Assembly: GCA_019114585.1 (NCBI GenBank)
Contig: DXFE01000068.1
Location: forward strand, 1 to 28,263
DNA from: Gemmiger_A avium
GTDB taxonomy: Bacteria > Bacillota > Clostridia > Oscillospirales > Ruminococcaceae
Direction of reading: 5' to 3'
DNA length: 28,263 nt
Part shown: positions 5,834 to 13,953 of the stretch, in pieces
Position numbering within the stretch: the first letter of the stretch is position 1
How the letters are laid out: each line of letters begins with the position of its first letter
Position numbers and translations under genes: made by a program
The notes under the pieces: model-generated
Database searches by the model: none
Seen by the model: the letters and a program-made list of their open reading frames with translations, nothing else
Told to the model about the DNA's origin: nothing

Positions 5834-8503
5834 TTACAGCACCGTGGTGTGTATCGCCTCCACGATGGTCTGGCGGGCCAGACGCCGCCGGGCTGCCCAG
5901 CCTGACAGGCCGCAGACCCCAAAGACCACCGCTGCCGCCAGGACAAAGCCCCAGACCGGCACGCTGAAAGCGGAATAGAAATTCAGGTTGATGGCCCGGT
6001 GTTCCGCCACCAGCACCGCCAGCCCCACCGGCAAGCCCCAGCACAGGGCCTTGATGCCGTAGAACAGGCTTTCCAGCCGGAGCATCCGGGCAAAACCGCC
6101 GGGGATGACCCCCACGCTGCGCAGCATGGCATACTCCCGGGCACGCAGTTCAAATCCGGTGGTGACGGTGTTGTGGATGTTGGCGGCACAGACCAGGCAC
6201 AGCAGCACCACAAAGCCGCCGCAGAACACCCGAAGCAGGAAAGCAAAACTCTGCATACTGCTCATGTCGCTGACACCGGCACTGCGGTAGGAATTCTCCT
6301 GGCCGTCACCCTCGCCGACCCATTCCAGCAGGCTCTCCTGCAGCTGCACCGGGTCCTCCGCGTCGGTGTAGAGCACCGTCCAGAAATAGTTTCCAGTGCG
6401 GCCGGCGGCCGCCTGCCGGGCCAGGAACGCCTCAAACACCGTGCGGCTGGTGACCAGCTGCACCGTGAGCCCGTCCCCCGCCAGGGTCGTGTCCCCGCTG
6501 TTGGCCGGGGCTTCGGCGGCCAGGGCCGCCACCCGCCAGGTATCGGCAAACCGGCCCTCCCCCTGGCCAAAGGTCTGGGAAAATCCCGCTTCGATCCGGA
6601 GGGCGTTTTTCAGCTGGGCAAAGCTGCCCAGATCGGCCAGGTAGTTGTCGGTGACCAGCGCACAGTCCAGCAGGTCGGTGCGCAGGGTCACGTCCCGGCC
6701 CGCCCAGGCGGCGAAGTCCTCGTCCTCCAGCACCAGCAGCGTGGGCTGAACGGTATAGGCGCCCTCCGACGCCAGCGGCTCAAGGCCCATCTGCACCCGG
6801 TATTCGCTGCGCTCGGTCAGCCAGCGGCGGGCCTCGGCGCTCAGGTCCTGCTCGCTCACCTGCCAGGAGCCCATCATGCCCACGTCGATCCCGCCGGTAA
6901 TCTGGCAGGTTCCGGCGCCGGGCAGCGACTGCATCTCTTCCAGCAGCGGCGTCGGGTCGACGGCCGGGTCGCTCAGGCCCACCGTGGCGTGGGCCGGCGG
7001 GATGTCCCGCCCGTAGCGCATGGCCACCGACTGGTCCACGTAGTAGGACAGGCCGCTGGCGGCCAGCAGCATGACCACGCTGAGCGCCAGGGAGAACACG
7101 ATGGAACGGTACCGGCCCCGGCTGCGCTTGCAGTTTTTCAGCGCCAGGGCGCCGGTAAAACCAAACAGACGCCGGGTGATCCCTCCAATGCGCAGGTCCC
7201 GGGGCCGCAGCCGCACCTCTCCCGCGCCGCGGATGGCGTCGATGGGGCTGACCCGGCTGGCCCGGAAGGCCGGCTGCAGGGCGCTGACCAGCAAAGCCAG
7301 CGCCGCCAGGGCGGCAGCCCCCAGCAGCGGCAGCGGCCGCACCGAAAGGTAAAGCGGCACATGGAACCGGAACAGCTCCTGCACCTGGGTGCTGACCAGC
7401 GGCAGGGTTACGGCCATGCCTGCGCAGCCCGCCGCCAGGCCCAGCGGGATGCCCGCCAGGCCCAGCAGCAGCGCCTCAAACAGCACGCTCTGGCGCTTCT
7501 GGGCGCGGGTGGCCCCCACGCTGGCCAGCATGCCCAGCATGCGGGTACGCTCGGCCAGGCTGATGGAAAAGGCGTTGCGCGCCAGGGACACCGCCCCGAT
7601 CAGGATCACCGCCAGCACCACCCCCATCAGGCTGTAAAAGGCGGTAAGCAGCCAGCTGCCCTCCTCGTCCACCCCGGCGTAGAGCAGCAGCGACCGGTTG
7701 GTGGCGCGGCCATTGTACCCGGCGTCGTACTCCGGGTCCTGGCTCTGCTGCAGGGCGGCAATGTCGTCCATCACGTTCCAGATCTCATTGGAAAGGGTCC
7801 CCATGGTGAAATAGACGTTCCAGCGGCTGCTCGCGGGGGCACTGTCCAGGGTGGTGAAACAGGGCCACCAGACACCAAAACCGTTGTCAAACGCCCCCAT
7901 CTCCACCACACCGGTAACGGTAAAACGTGCGCTGCCCACCTCTTCTGTGTGATCAAGGCCGGTGGGAGAGGGGCTCCACTGGCCGGTTTCTGCATGGTAA
8001 AAAGGGGTTCCGTCCGCCTCGAGGCCCGACACCGACCAGGCCCGCACCAGGTCCAGCGTGACCTGGCTGCCCACGGTCCAGCCGGTCAGATGGGCAAGTT
8101 CGCTGCTGATGGCCAGCTGGCGGGAGTTTTCGGGCAGGGCGCCCTCCACGCACTCCACCCCCAGCAATTCATAAAAGGCATCGTTGACCCCAAACAGGGA
8201 CGTACCGGCAAAGCTGCCGTCCTCCGCCGGGTCCAGGCCCCAGTTGGCGGCCAGGGCCACCTGGTTCAGCCGGTCATCCTCCGCCACGGCCTGGGCCACC
8301 GCTCCGCTGGTGTTGCTCACCTGGCCGTGCCAGCTGCCCAGCGTGGCCACCGCCTCGCGGCGCATCAGGTCCAGAAAGGAATCCGCCCCGGCAAACACCG
8401 CCGTGAGCATCGCCACCGACAGCGCCACCCCGATCAGGGTGGTCAGGGTGCGGCGGGGCTTGGCCCGCATCTGGGCCAGGGTAAGGGAATGGATCACATT
8501 CAT
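5834..8503 (-). CDS. ABC transporter permease with two FtsX/MacB-like domains
   Basis: An 889-residue membrane protein and partner of the ATPase upstream. TM1 is near 19-41, followed by a large extracellular region (about 42-282). Three segments with the FtsX signature follow (about 285-410; note SLAERTRMLGMLASVGATRAQ near 315-335). TM5 is near 466-488, then a second extracellular region, then a second FtsX domain at the C-terminus (ELRAREYAMLRSVG). That makes eight predicted membrane segments, unlike the ten of BceB-type permeases. Such permeases act in antimicrobial peptide efflux or resistance, lipoprotein handling or cell-envelope signalling; the substrate is not evident. The ATG overlaps the ATPase stop as ATGA. 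The gene ends at the bidirectional terminator. Confidence 0.9.
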   Translation of the reverse strand: MNVIHSLTLAQMRAKPRRTLTTLIGVALSVAMLTAVFAGADSFLDLMRREAVATLGSWHGQVSNTSGAVAQAVAEDDRLNQVALAANWGLDPAEDGSFAGTSLFGVNDAFYELLGVECVEGALPENSRQLAISSELAHLTGWTVGSQVTLDLVRAWSVSGLEADGTPFYHAETGQWSPSPTGLDHTEEVGSARFTVTGVVEMGAFDNGFGVWWPCFTTLDSAPASSRWNVYFTMGTLSNEIWNVMDDIAALQQSQDPEYDAGYNGRATNRSLLLYAGVDEEGSWLLTAFYSLMGVVLAVILIGAVSLARNAFSISLAERTRMLGMLASVGATRAQKRQSVLFEALLLGLAGIPLGLAAGCAGMAVTLPLVSTQVQELFRFHVPLYLSVRPLPLLGAAALAALALLVSALQPAFRASRVSPIDAIRGAGEVRLRPRDLRIGGITRRLFGFTGALALKNCKRSRGRYRSIVFSLALSVVMLLAASGLSYYVDQSVAMRYGRDIPPAHATVGLSDPAVDPTPLLEEMQSLPGAGTCQITGGIDVGMMGSWQVSEQDLSAEARRWLTERSEYRVQMGLEPLASEGAYTVQPTLLVLEDEDFAAWAGRDVTLRTDLLDCALVTDNYLADLGSFAQLKNALRIEAGFSQTFGQGEGRFADTWRVAALAAEAPANSGDTTLAGDGLTVQLVTSRTVFEAFLARQAAAGRTGNYFWTVLYTDAEDPVQLQESLLEWVGEGDGQENSYRSAGVSDMSSMQSFAFLLRVFCGGFVVLLCLVCAANIHNTVTTGFELRAREYAMLRSVGVIPGGFARMLRLESLFYGIKALCWGLPVGLAVLVAEHRAINLNFYSAFSVPVWGFVLAAAVVFGVCGLSGWAARRRLARQTIVEAIHTTVL

Positions 8504-9183
8504 GGCCGCACCGCCTCATCCCGGGTGATACGCCCGTCTTCAATGGTGATGAGCCGGTCGGCCTGGCGGGCGATCCGCTCGTCGTGGGTGATGACCAACA
8601 GGGTCTGGCCCTTTTCTTCATGGAAATGGCGCAGCAGGGCCATGATCTCGGCGCTGTTGCGGCTGTCCAGGTTGCCGGTGGGCTCGTCCGCCAGCATCAG
8701 GGCCGGATTGGCGATCAGCGCCCGGCCGATGCTCACCCGCTGCTGCTGCCCGCCGGACAGCTGGTCCGGCAGATGGGTCAGCCGGTCGGTCAGGCCCAGC
8801 GTTTCGGTCAGCCGTTCCAGATAGGCCTTGTCCACCCGCCGCCCGTCCAGCAGCAAGGGCAGGGTCAGGTTTTCTTTCACGTTCAGCACCGGGATCAGGT
8901 TGTAAAACTGGTATACCAGGCCGATCTGACGTCGGCGGAAGATGGCCAGTGCCGTTTCGTCCATGGCGTACAGATCGGTGCCCTGCACCAGCACCCGGCC
9001 TGCGGTGGGCCGGTCCACCCCGCCCAGCAGGTGCAGCAGGGTACTTTTTCCGCTGCCGGAGGGGCCCATGATGGCCACGAACTCCCCTTTTTGCACCGAA
9101 AAGGACACGTCGTCCAGCGCCACCACCCGGGCCGCGCCCTCACCGTAGTGCCGGGTCAGGTGTTCCACGCGAAGCAGTTCCAT
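8500..9183 (-). CDS. ABC transporter ATP-binding protein, MacB/LolD/BceA-like
   Basis: A 227-residue cytoplasmic ATPase powering the FtsX-type permease. Walker A GPSGSGKS is at 40-47, the Q-loop Gln near 92, the signature LSGGQQQR at 142-149, Walker B LMLADEPT at 162-169 and the switch His200. The open frame continues upstream to 9465 across the intergenic region and into the kinase gene antisense of nothing recognisable; ATG at 9183 starts MELLRVEHLTRHYG where homology begins. GGAGG lies 10 bases upstream. The permease gene overlaps its stop by four bases. A predicted promoter carrying repeated regulator half-sites lies just upstream, so expression is probably controlled by the neighbouring two-component system. 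Confidence 0.95.
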   Translation of the reverse strand: MELLRVEHLTRHYGEGAARVVALDDVSFSVQKGEFVAIMGPSGSGKSTLLHLLGGVDRPTAGRVLVQGTDLYAMDETALAIFRRRQIGLVYQFYNLIPVLNVKENLTLPLLLDGRRVDKAYLERLTETLGLTDRLTHLPDQLSGGQQQRVSIGRALIANPALMLADEPTGNLDSRNSAEIMALLRHFHEEKGQTLLVITHDERIARQADRLITIEDGRITRDEAVRP

Positions 9184-9211
9184 AAAGATGTTTCCTCCTT
9201 GTTTTGCGCTG

Positions 9212-9233
9212 GGGCGGGGTGTTTCCCCTGCCC
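9212..9233 (-). promoter_or_regulatory. Hairpin in the leader of the ABC transporter genes
   Basis: GGGC, a bulged base, GGGG, a 5-base loop, CCCC and GCCC form an 8-bp stem on the minus strand. It begins about where transcription from the predicted promoter would start. No T-run follows, so a stabilising or translational role is more likely than termination. This is inference. Confidence 0.35.
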
Positions 9234-9241
9234 GCATCCTC

Positions 9242-9290
9242 AGTGTACCGCGCGCGGGTGACCGGGCCGTGACCGGGCGGGTGACAGTTT
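9242..9290 (-). promoter_or_regulatory. Promoter and response-regulator sites of the ABC transporter genes
   Basis: On the minus strand a -10-like TACACT (9242-9247) has no good -35. In its place are three GTCAC half-sites (9258-9262, 9269-9273, 9281-9285) spaced 11 and 12 bases apart, about one helical turn, as expected for OmpR-type regulators. The outermost lies in AAACTGTCACCCGC (9277-9290), which matches 12 of 14 bases of the motif upstream of the regulator gene. The middle half-site is 21 bases from the -10, as in that promoter. Binding by the neighbouring regulator is inference. Confidence 0.55.
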
Positions 9291-9292
9291 GC

Positions 9293-10306
9293 TCACAGTG
9301 CGCCGGGGCGCATGGGCAGCCGCAGGGTGAAGCAGGCGCCGGGGCCGTCGGTGCGGTTGGCCGCCGTGACCTCGCCGCCCTGGGCCCGGGCCAGTTCCCG
9401 CGCCAGGGCCAGGCCGATGCCCGCGCTGCCGGGGGCCGCGTTGGAACCCCGGTAGAACCGCTCAAACAGGCGGGGCCTGTCCGCCGCCGGGATGCCGGGG
9501 CCGTTGTCCTCCACCGTGATGCGGACGGCCAGCGCGTCCTGCTGCAGCCGCACCGTTACCCGGCCGCCCTCCGGGGCGTGCTCGGAGGCGTTTTTGATCA
9601 GGTTGGTCACCGCCTCGGCGGTCCATTTTTCATCCCCCTGCCAGGCCGGGCCCTCGGGGCAGTCCAGTTCCAGCGTCTGGCCCCGCAGTTCCAGCGCCAC
9701 CCGCACCGGGACGGCGGCCCGACGCACCAGCGCGGGCAGGCTGACCGGGGCGGACTCCATCACCAGGCAGCCCGCGTCCAGCCGGGAAAGGGTCAGCAGC
9801 CGTTCCAGCAGCCACTGCATCCGTTCCAGCTGGGCGGTGAGCTGGCCGGTGAACTCCGCCCGCTTTTCGTCCGGCAGGTCGGGCCGGGCCAGCAGATCGG
9901 CCATGACCAGCATCCCGGTGAGCGGGGTGCGCAGCTGGTGGGAGATGCTGCCCAGAAGCCCCTGCAAAAACTGCTTGTCGTGGGCCAGCTGCTCGCTCTG
10001 CTGGCGCAGGGTGACGGTGATCTTGTGCAGGTCGTTTTTCAGCAGGCTCAGCTCGCCCTCCCGGTTGTCCCGGATGTCCAGCAGCTCGCCCCCGGCGTAG
10101 ACGCTGGCCAGGTATTCCCCCAACTGGCGCAGCCGGGCATACCGGCGGGCGGTGACCGCCAGCCACACCGCCCCTGCCAGCGCGGTACAGACCGCCCCGG
10201 CCAGCCCGGCGGCCATGCCGCCCAGCGCGCCGCACACAAGGCCCGCCGCGGCGGTGAGGGCCAGGGTTATCACAAAGGGCCCGATCAGTTCTTTATTGCG
10301 CAGCAT
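9293..10306 (-). CDS. Sensor histidine kinase with minimal extracellular region
   Basis: A 337-residue membrane kinase. Two hydrophobic segments (about 8-28 and 33-53) are joined by only a few residues, so there is almost no external sensor domain, as in intramembrane-sensing kinases of Firmicutes that respond through an ABC transporter. A HAMP-like or coiled linker follows. The phospho-acceptor box SISHQLRTPL contains His123. The ATPase domain has N box NLIKNASEHAPEGG (235-248), G1 DNGPGIP (267-273), F box FERFY (281-285) and G2 GIGLAL (296-301). ATG at 10306 has GGAGG nine bases upstream; an ATG at 10333 in the same frame lacks this. It overlaps the regulator gene by 14 bases. The ABC transporter genes follow after 109 bases. 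Confidence 0.93.
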   Translation of the reverse strand: MLRNKELIGPFVITLALTAAAGLVCGALGGMAAGLAGAVCTALAGAVWLAVTARRYARLRQLGEYLASVYAGGELLDIRDNREGELSLLKNDLHKITVTLRQQSEQLAHDKQFLQGLLGSISHQLRTPLTGMLVMADLLARPDLPDEKRAEFTGQLTAQLERMQWLLERLLTLSRLDAGCLVMESAPVSLPALVRRAAVPVRVALELRGQTLELDCPEGPAWQGDEKWTAEAVTNLIKNASEHAPEGGRVTVRLQQDALAVRITVEDNGPGIPAADRPRLFERFYRGSNAAPGSAGIGLALARELARAQGGEVTAANRTDGPGACFTLRLPMRPGAL

Positions 10307-10976
10307 GGGTATCCGCCTCCAGCCGGTAGCCAATGCCCCGCACGGTGACGATCAGCGGCTTGTCCGGGGATTCCAGCTTTTCCCGCAGCCGCTTGATGTA
10401 GACCGACAGGGTGTTGTCGTTGACAAAGTTGCCCGCCACATCCCAGATGCCCTCCAGCAGCTGACCCCGGGTGAGGGTCTGGCCGGGGTGCGCCAGAAAG
10501 GTGAGCAGCAACCGGTACTCCAGCGCGGTGAGAAGCACCGGCTGGCCCCGGCGGCTTACCTGGGCCCGCTGCATATCGATGGTCACATCCCCCAGGCGGG
10601 CGATGTGTTCCCCGTCCCCGGCGGCGCGGCGCAGCACCGCCCGGATGCGGCTGGCCACCTCCCGCAGACGGAAGGGCTTGACGATATAGTCATCCGCCCC
10701 CATATCCAGCCCCAGCACCACGCTGCCCTCGTCCCCCCGGGCGGTGGCAAAGATCACCGGGATGCCGCGGCTTTTGGCGGCGGCGCACAGGTCGTAGCCG
10801 CTGCCGTCCGGCAGGCCCACATCGGCCAGCAGCAGTTCAAAGGAGCCGGTTTCCAGCGCGGCCCGGCCCTCGGCCAGGGTACCGAAACAGGTGACCGTCC
10901 AGCCCTCCTGTTCCAGGGAATAGGCCAGCCCCCGGGCAATGGTGTCGTCGTCTTCGATCAGCAGGATACGGGTCAT
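10293..10976 (-). CDS. Two-component response regulator, OmpR family
   Basis: A 227-residue DNA-binding regulator paired with the kinase that follows. The receiver domain (1-118) has acidic residues Glu8, Asp9 and Asp10, the phospho-acceptor Asp52 in LLLADVGLP, Thr78 and Lys100. The C-terminal winged-helix domain (about 125-225) has the usual TALEYRLL and LRGKL-like stretches and ends with VRGIGYRLE. ATG at 10976 has GGAGG nine bases upstream. A promoter with TATAAT and a likely autoregulatory site lies upstream. The linked FtsX-type ABC transporter and the shared motif point to control of that transporter. This resembles systems that sense cell-envelope stress; the actual signal is unknown. 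Confidence 0.95.
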   Translation of the reverse strand: MTRILLIEDDDTIARGLAYSLEQEGWTVTCFGTLAEGRAALETGSFELLLADVGLPDGSGYDLCAAAKSRGIPVIFATARGDEGSVVLGLDMGADDYIVKPFRLREVASRIRAVLRRAAGDGEHIARLGDVTIDMQRAQVSRRGQPVLLTALEYRLLLTFLAHPGQTLTRGQLLEGIWDVAGNFVNDNTLSVYIKRLREKLESPDKPLIVTVRGIGYRLEADTHAAQ

Positions 10977-11012
10977 ACAAGGTTCCTCCGTGCAGACAGG
11001 TTATACGGTTTT

Positions 11013-11049
11013 ATTATACGCCATCCGGGCCCGGTGCGCGTGACCGTTT
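11013..11049 (-). promoter_or_regulatory. Promoter and likely autoregulatory site of the two-component genes
   Basis: A perfect -10 TATAAT (11013-11018) lacks a recognisable -35 at normal spacing. Instead the motif AAACGGTCACGCGC (11036-11049) overlaps that position. It matches 12 of 14 bases of the motif upstream of the ABC ATPase gene, and its GTCAC lies 21 bases from the -10. A good -10 without a -35 plus an adjacent site suggests activator-dependent transcription. Confidence 0.6.
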
Positions 11050-11054
11050 TGTAA

Positions 11055-11088
11055 GAAAAAACGCCCCGCCCGGCAGGGGGCGGAGCGT
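11055..11088 (-). terminator. Terminator of the cobalamin operon
   Basis: An 11-bp stem with one wobble pair (11061-11071 with 11078-11088) and a 6-base loop is followed on the minus strand by six T. It begins six bases past the cobA-hemD stop and ends only about six bases from the regulatory motif of the next transcript. Confidence 0.92.
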
Positions 11089-11093
11089 GTTGG

Positions 11094-12557
11094 TTACAGC
11101 GTTTCCAGGCAGGCCAGGATGCCGTCGGCCGAGATGTCCGGCGCGGTGGCAAAGGGCGCGGCGGTATGGTGGGCCAGCTCGGCGGCGGTGACGGGGCCGA
11201 TGCAGACGCATTTCACCCCGGCCCCGGGCGCGCCGAAGGCCTCCGCATAGGCACGCACCCCGGCGGCGCTGCCGAATACCAGGGTCTCTCCCTCCTGGGC
11301 GGGGCGCAGCGGCTGGTACACGGTGCGGTAGAGGGAGTGCTCCTCCACCGGGTAACCGGCCTCGCGCAGCATTGTATGCAGCAGCGGGGTGCTGTTTTCC
11401 GCCCGCAGCAGCAGGATGGGCTGCCCGGCGGGCACCGACGCGATGAGCAGGCGGCCCAGTTCCTCGCCGGTGGCGGTGGCGGGGCAGAGATCCGGCTGGA
11501 TGCCCCGCGCCGCCAGAGCGGCGGCGGTGGCGGGGCCGATGGCGGCAAACCGGCAGCCGCCCAGTTTGCGCAGGTCCACCCGGTTTTCCCGCAGCAGGGC
11601 AAACAGCCGTTCCACCCCGTTCACACTGGTCAGCACCAGCCAGCGGGGGGTGCCGTCAGCCAGGGATGCCCAGTTCAGGGATACCGGCAGCGCCTCGGTG
11701 CGGGCGGCCACGCAGAGCCGGGGCTCGGCCCCGGCGGCGGTGAGTTTTTCGCCCAGGCGATCGACAAAAGTGTCGGTGCCTACCAGCCCCACCCGCTGCC
11801 CGGCCAGCGGCCCGGCGGGCGGGTCGGCCAGTTCCAGCGCGGCGGTCTGCCCCACCAGGATCACCGCCGGGGCCTGCACCCCGTCAGCCCGGGTGCGGGC
11901 GGCGATGTCGGCCAGGGTACCCCGCACGGTGGCGGGATGGGGGGCGTTGCCCCCGCTGACCACCGCCGCCGGGGTATCGGCCGGTTTGCCCGCCGCCATG
12001 AGCCGGGCGGCGATGGTTTCCAGCGCGCCCAGCCCCATCAGGAACACCAGGGTACCGTTCAGCCGGGCCAGGGTGTCCAGATTTTCGGGCAGGCCGTCGG
12101 TGCCGTCGGCGGTGTGGCCGGTGATCACATGAAAGCTGCGGGCGGCCCGCCGGTGGGTGACCGGAATCCCCGCCGCGCCGGGCACGGCGATGGAGGAGGA
12201 GATACCCGGCACCACCCGGCAGCGGATGCCCGCTTCTCGCAGGGCCAGGAACTCCTCCCCGCCCCGGCCAAAGACAAAGGGGTCGCCGCCCTTGAGCCGC
12301 ACCACCTGCTTGCCGCTCTGGCCCAGACGGACCAGCAGCTCATTGATTTCGGGCTGGGGCATGGAATGGCGGCCCGCCCGCTTGCCCGCGCAGTACCGCT
12401 CAGCACTCAGGGGAACCTGCGCCAGCAGGGCCGGGTCGATCAGATCGTCGTAGACCACCGCTTCACAGATCTGCAAAAGGCGCAGACCCCGCAGGGTGAT
12501 CAGGTCGGCGGCGCCGCAGCCCGCGCCCACCAGATATACACAGCCGGTTTCAGCCAT
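11094..12557 (-). CDS. cobA-hemD: Fused uroporphyrinogen-III C-methyltransferase / uroporphyrinogen-III synthase
   Basis: A 487-residue fusion, common in Clostridia. The N-terminal part (1 to about 245) is SUMT, which uses S-adenosylmethionine to methylate uroporphyrinogen III at C2 and C7, giving precorrin-2. Landmarks are VRLKGGDPFVFGRGGEE (86-102) and VVPGISSSIAVPGAAGIPVTHR (115-136). The first glycine-rich loop reads VGAGCG (10-15) instead of the usual VGAGPG. The C-terminal part (about 252-487) is HemD, which cyclises hydroxymethylbilane to uroporphyrinogen III; it has the typical low conservation, with LVLTSVNGVERLF and a late FGSAAGVRAY. ATG at 12557 overlaps the preceding gene by eight bases and has GGAGG nine bases upstream. 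Last gene of the operon. It also feeds siroheme synthesis. Confidence 0.95.
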   Translation of the reverse strand: MAETGCVYLVGAGCGAADLITLRGLRLLQICEAVVYDDLIDPALLAQVPLSAERYCAGKRAGRHSMPQPEINELLVRLGQSGKQVVRLKGGDPFVFGRGGEEFLALREAGIRCRVVPGISSSIAVPGAAGIPVTHRRAARSFHVITGHTADGTDGLPENLDTLARLNGTLVFLMGLGALETIAARLMAAGKPADTPAAVVSGGNAPHPATVRGTLADIAARTRADGVQAPAVILVGQTAALELADPPAGPLAGQRVGLVGTDTFVDRLGEKLTAAGAEPRLCVAARTEALPVSLNWASLADGTPRWLVLTSVNGVERLFALLRENRVDLRKLGGCRFAAIGPATAAALAARGIQPDLCPATATGEELGRLLIASVPAGQPILLLRAENSTPLLHTMLREAGYPVEEHSLYRTVYQPLRPAQEGETLVFGSAAGVRAYAEAFGAPGAGVKCVCIGPVTAAELAHHTAAPFATAPDISADGILACLETL

Positions 12558-13185
12558 GGGTGTTTTCCTCCGTTTTCGCTTGATCCAGCAGAGCGGCGAA
12601 CTCCTCATCGGTGAGGGGCCGCCCCTTTTCCATACAGGTATCGAACAGCCGGGCAAACAGCGCCGCGCGGGTGGTTTCACTCGCCAGCGCCGCCTTGACC
12701 GGCTGGCGGCAGTCGGCCAGCCAGGTAAGGATGGGGCCGAAGGTTTCCTCCGGTAAAACAGCCTCGATCTGCCGTTTCACATAGGCCGCCGCCACCGGGC
12801 TGGCGCCGCCGGTGCAGACCCCCACCGTAAGCGGGCCCCGCCGGGCCAGCGCCGGGAAGATAAAGCTGCCCGCGTCCGGGTTATCCACCACGTTGACCGG
12901 GATGTGCCGGGCCCGGCAGGCCGCGGCGATGCGCCGGTTCAGGGCCGCGTCGTCGGTGGCGGCGATGACCAGCGTCTGGCGGCGCAGATCCCCCACGCGC
13001 ACCCGGCGGCGCACAAACCGCACGCCGGGCACCGCCGCCAGCTGCGGGCATACCGACGGGGCCACCACCGTGATATGGGGGCCGAAGGGCAGCAGTTTCT
13101 GCACCTTGCGCAGCGCCACCTTGCCGCCGCCCGCCACCAGGCAGGGGCGGCCCGCCAGCTCGATAAACAGGGGGAAACATCCCAT
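12550..13185 (-). CDS. sirC: Precorrin-2 dehydrogenase (siroheme synthase N-terminal type)
   Basis: A 211-residue enzyme that uses NAD+ to oxidise precorrin-2 to sirohydrochlorin, the branch point of siroheme and anaerobic cobalamin synthesis. The Rossmann dinucleotide loop is VAGGGKVALRK (17-27). VNVVDNPDAGSF (97-108) contains Asp101, matching the conserved aspartate of CysG/Met8. RGPLTVGVCTGGASPVAAA follows, then a helical C-terminal region. It could also insert metal as Met8 does, but a separate chelatase is more usual in this pathway. ATG at 13185 has GGAGG seven bases upstream, and it starts 12 bases after the ABC ATPase gene. The methyltransferase that supplies its substrate is the next gene. 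Confidence 0.92.
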   Translation of the reverse strand: MGCFPLFIELAGRPCLVAGGGKVALRKVQKLLPFGPHITVVAPSVCPQLAAVPGVRFVRRRVRVGDLRRQTLVIAATDDAALNRRIAAACRARHIPVNVVDNPDAGSFIFPALARRGPLTVGVCTGGASPVAAAYVKRQIEAVLPEETFGPILTWLADCRQPVKAALASETTRAALFARLFDTCMEKGRPLTDEEFAALLDQAKTEENTHG

Positions 13186-13197
13186 GTGTATGCCTCC

Positions 13198-13953
13198 TTA
13201 CTCGCAGAAATACTGCCAGCTGCCGTCCACTTCCACCCGGCGCACCCGCACGCCGAACGCCGCATCCAGCGCACCGCTCTCGTACACCCGGTCGGGGGTA
13301 TCGGTCATGCGCAGGGCGCCGTCGGCCAGCAGGGCCACCGTGTCGGCATTGCGCAGCGCCAGACACAGGTCGTGGCAGACCAGCGCCACCGCCTTGCCGC
13401 CCGCGGCCAGCCGCCGGGCGGTGGCCATGACCTCCAGCTGATGGCGCACGTCCAGCCAGGTGGTGGGCTCGTCCATGAAGATGGTGCCGGTGCGCTGGGC
13501 CAGCGCCATGGCCAGATAGACCTTCTGCCGCTGGCCGCCGCTGAGCTCCTGCATCAGGCAGCCGGCCAGATCGGCCGCGCCCGCCTCGTCCATGGCCTGG
13601 GCCACCGCCTGCTTATCCTCCGGCCGGTAGCGCCGGGGAAAGGACAGGTAGGGGAAGCGCCCGTGCAGCACCATCCGCCTTGCCTCGATGTGAGGCACGC
13701 TGCGGCTTTGGGCCATATAAGCCGCCTGCCGGGCCACCTGCACCGGGGCCAGGCTGCCCAGCGGCACCCCATCGTAGAGCACCTGCCCGCCCAGCGCGGG
13801 CAGCAGCCCCAGGGCGGTTTTGAGCAGGGTGCTTTTGCCGCAGCCGTTGGGCCCCAGCAGCACCGTGACCTGCCCCGGCCGGAACGCCAGGTTCACCCCC
13901 CGCAGCACCGGTTCGCCCCGGTAGCCCACCGAGAGGTCTTGCAGTTCGATCAT
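13198..13953 (-). CDS. btuD: ABC importer ATP-binding protein, BtuD/FecE-like
   Basis: A 251-residue cytoplasmic ATPase of a binding-protein-dependent importer of the corrinoid/siderophore/heme family. Walker A GPNGCGKS is at 34-41, the signature LSGGQRQK at 137-144, Walker B IFMDEPT at 158-164 (continuing TWLD where TYLD is common) and the switch His194. The ATG overlaps the permease stop as ATGA; the in-frame ATG at 13986 lies inside the permease gene and precedes the homology. Position within a cobalamin operon suggests corrinoid or related import. The symbol follows that context; a metal-chelate substrate is possible. Confidence 0.88.
   Translation of the reverse strand: MIELQDLSVGYRGEPVLRGVNLAFRPGQVTVLLGPNGCGKSTLLKTALGLLPALGGQVLYDGVPLGSLAPVQVARQAAYMAQSRSVPHIEARRMVLHGRFPYLSFPRRYRPEDKQAVAQAMDEAGAADLAGCLMQELSGGQRQKVYLAMALAQRTGTIFMDEPTTWLDVRHQLEVMATARRLAAGGKAVALVCHDLCLALRNADTVALLADGALRMTDTPDRVYESGALDAAFGVRVRRVEVDGSWQYFCE

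Noticed and set aside
5999..8824. Very long plus-strand open frame opposite the ABC permease and ATPase genes
   Set aside because: Its translation is a low-complexity His/Gln/Gly/Ala-rich string with no recognisable domain, it runs antisense to two clear genes and past their junction, and such frames arise in high-GC DNA because stop codons are rare opposite GC-ending codons.
9184..9465. N-terminal extension of the ABC ATPase open frame
   Set aside because: The extension crosses the intergenic promoter region and overlaps the kinase gene, has no ABC similarity, and the ATG at 9183 has a proper ribosome site and begins the homology.
11166..12614. Plus-strand open frames opposite cobA-hemD and other cobalamin genes
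   Set aside because: They are Gly/Gln/His-rich shadows of well-recognised minus-strand enzymes, with no independent support.
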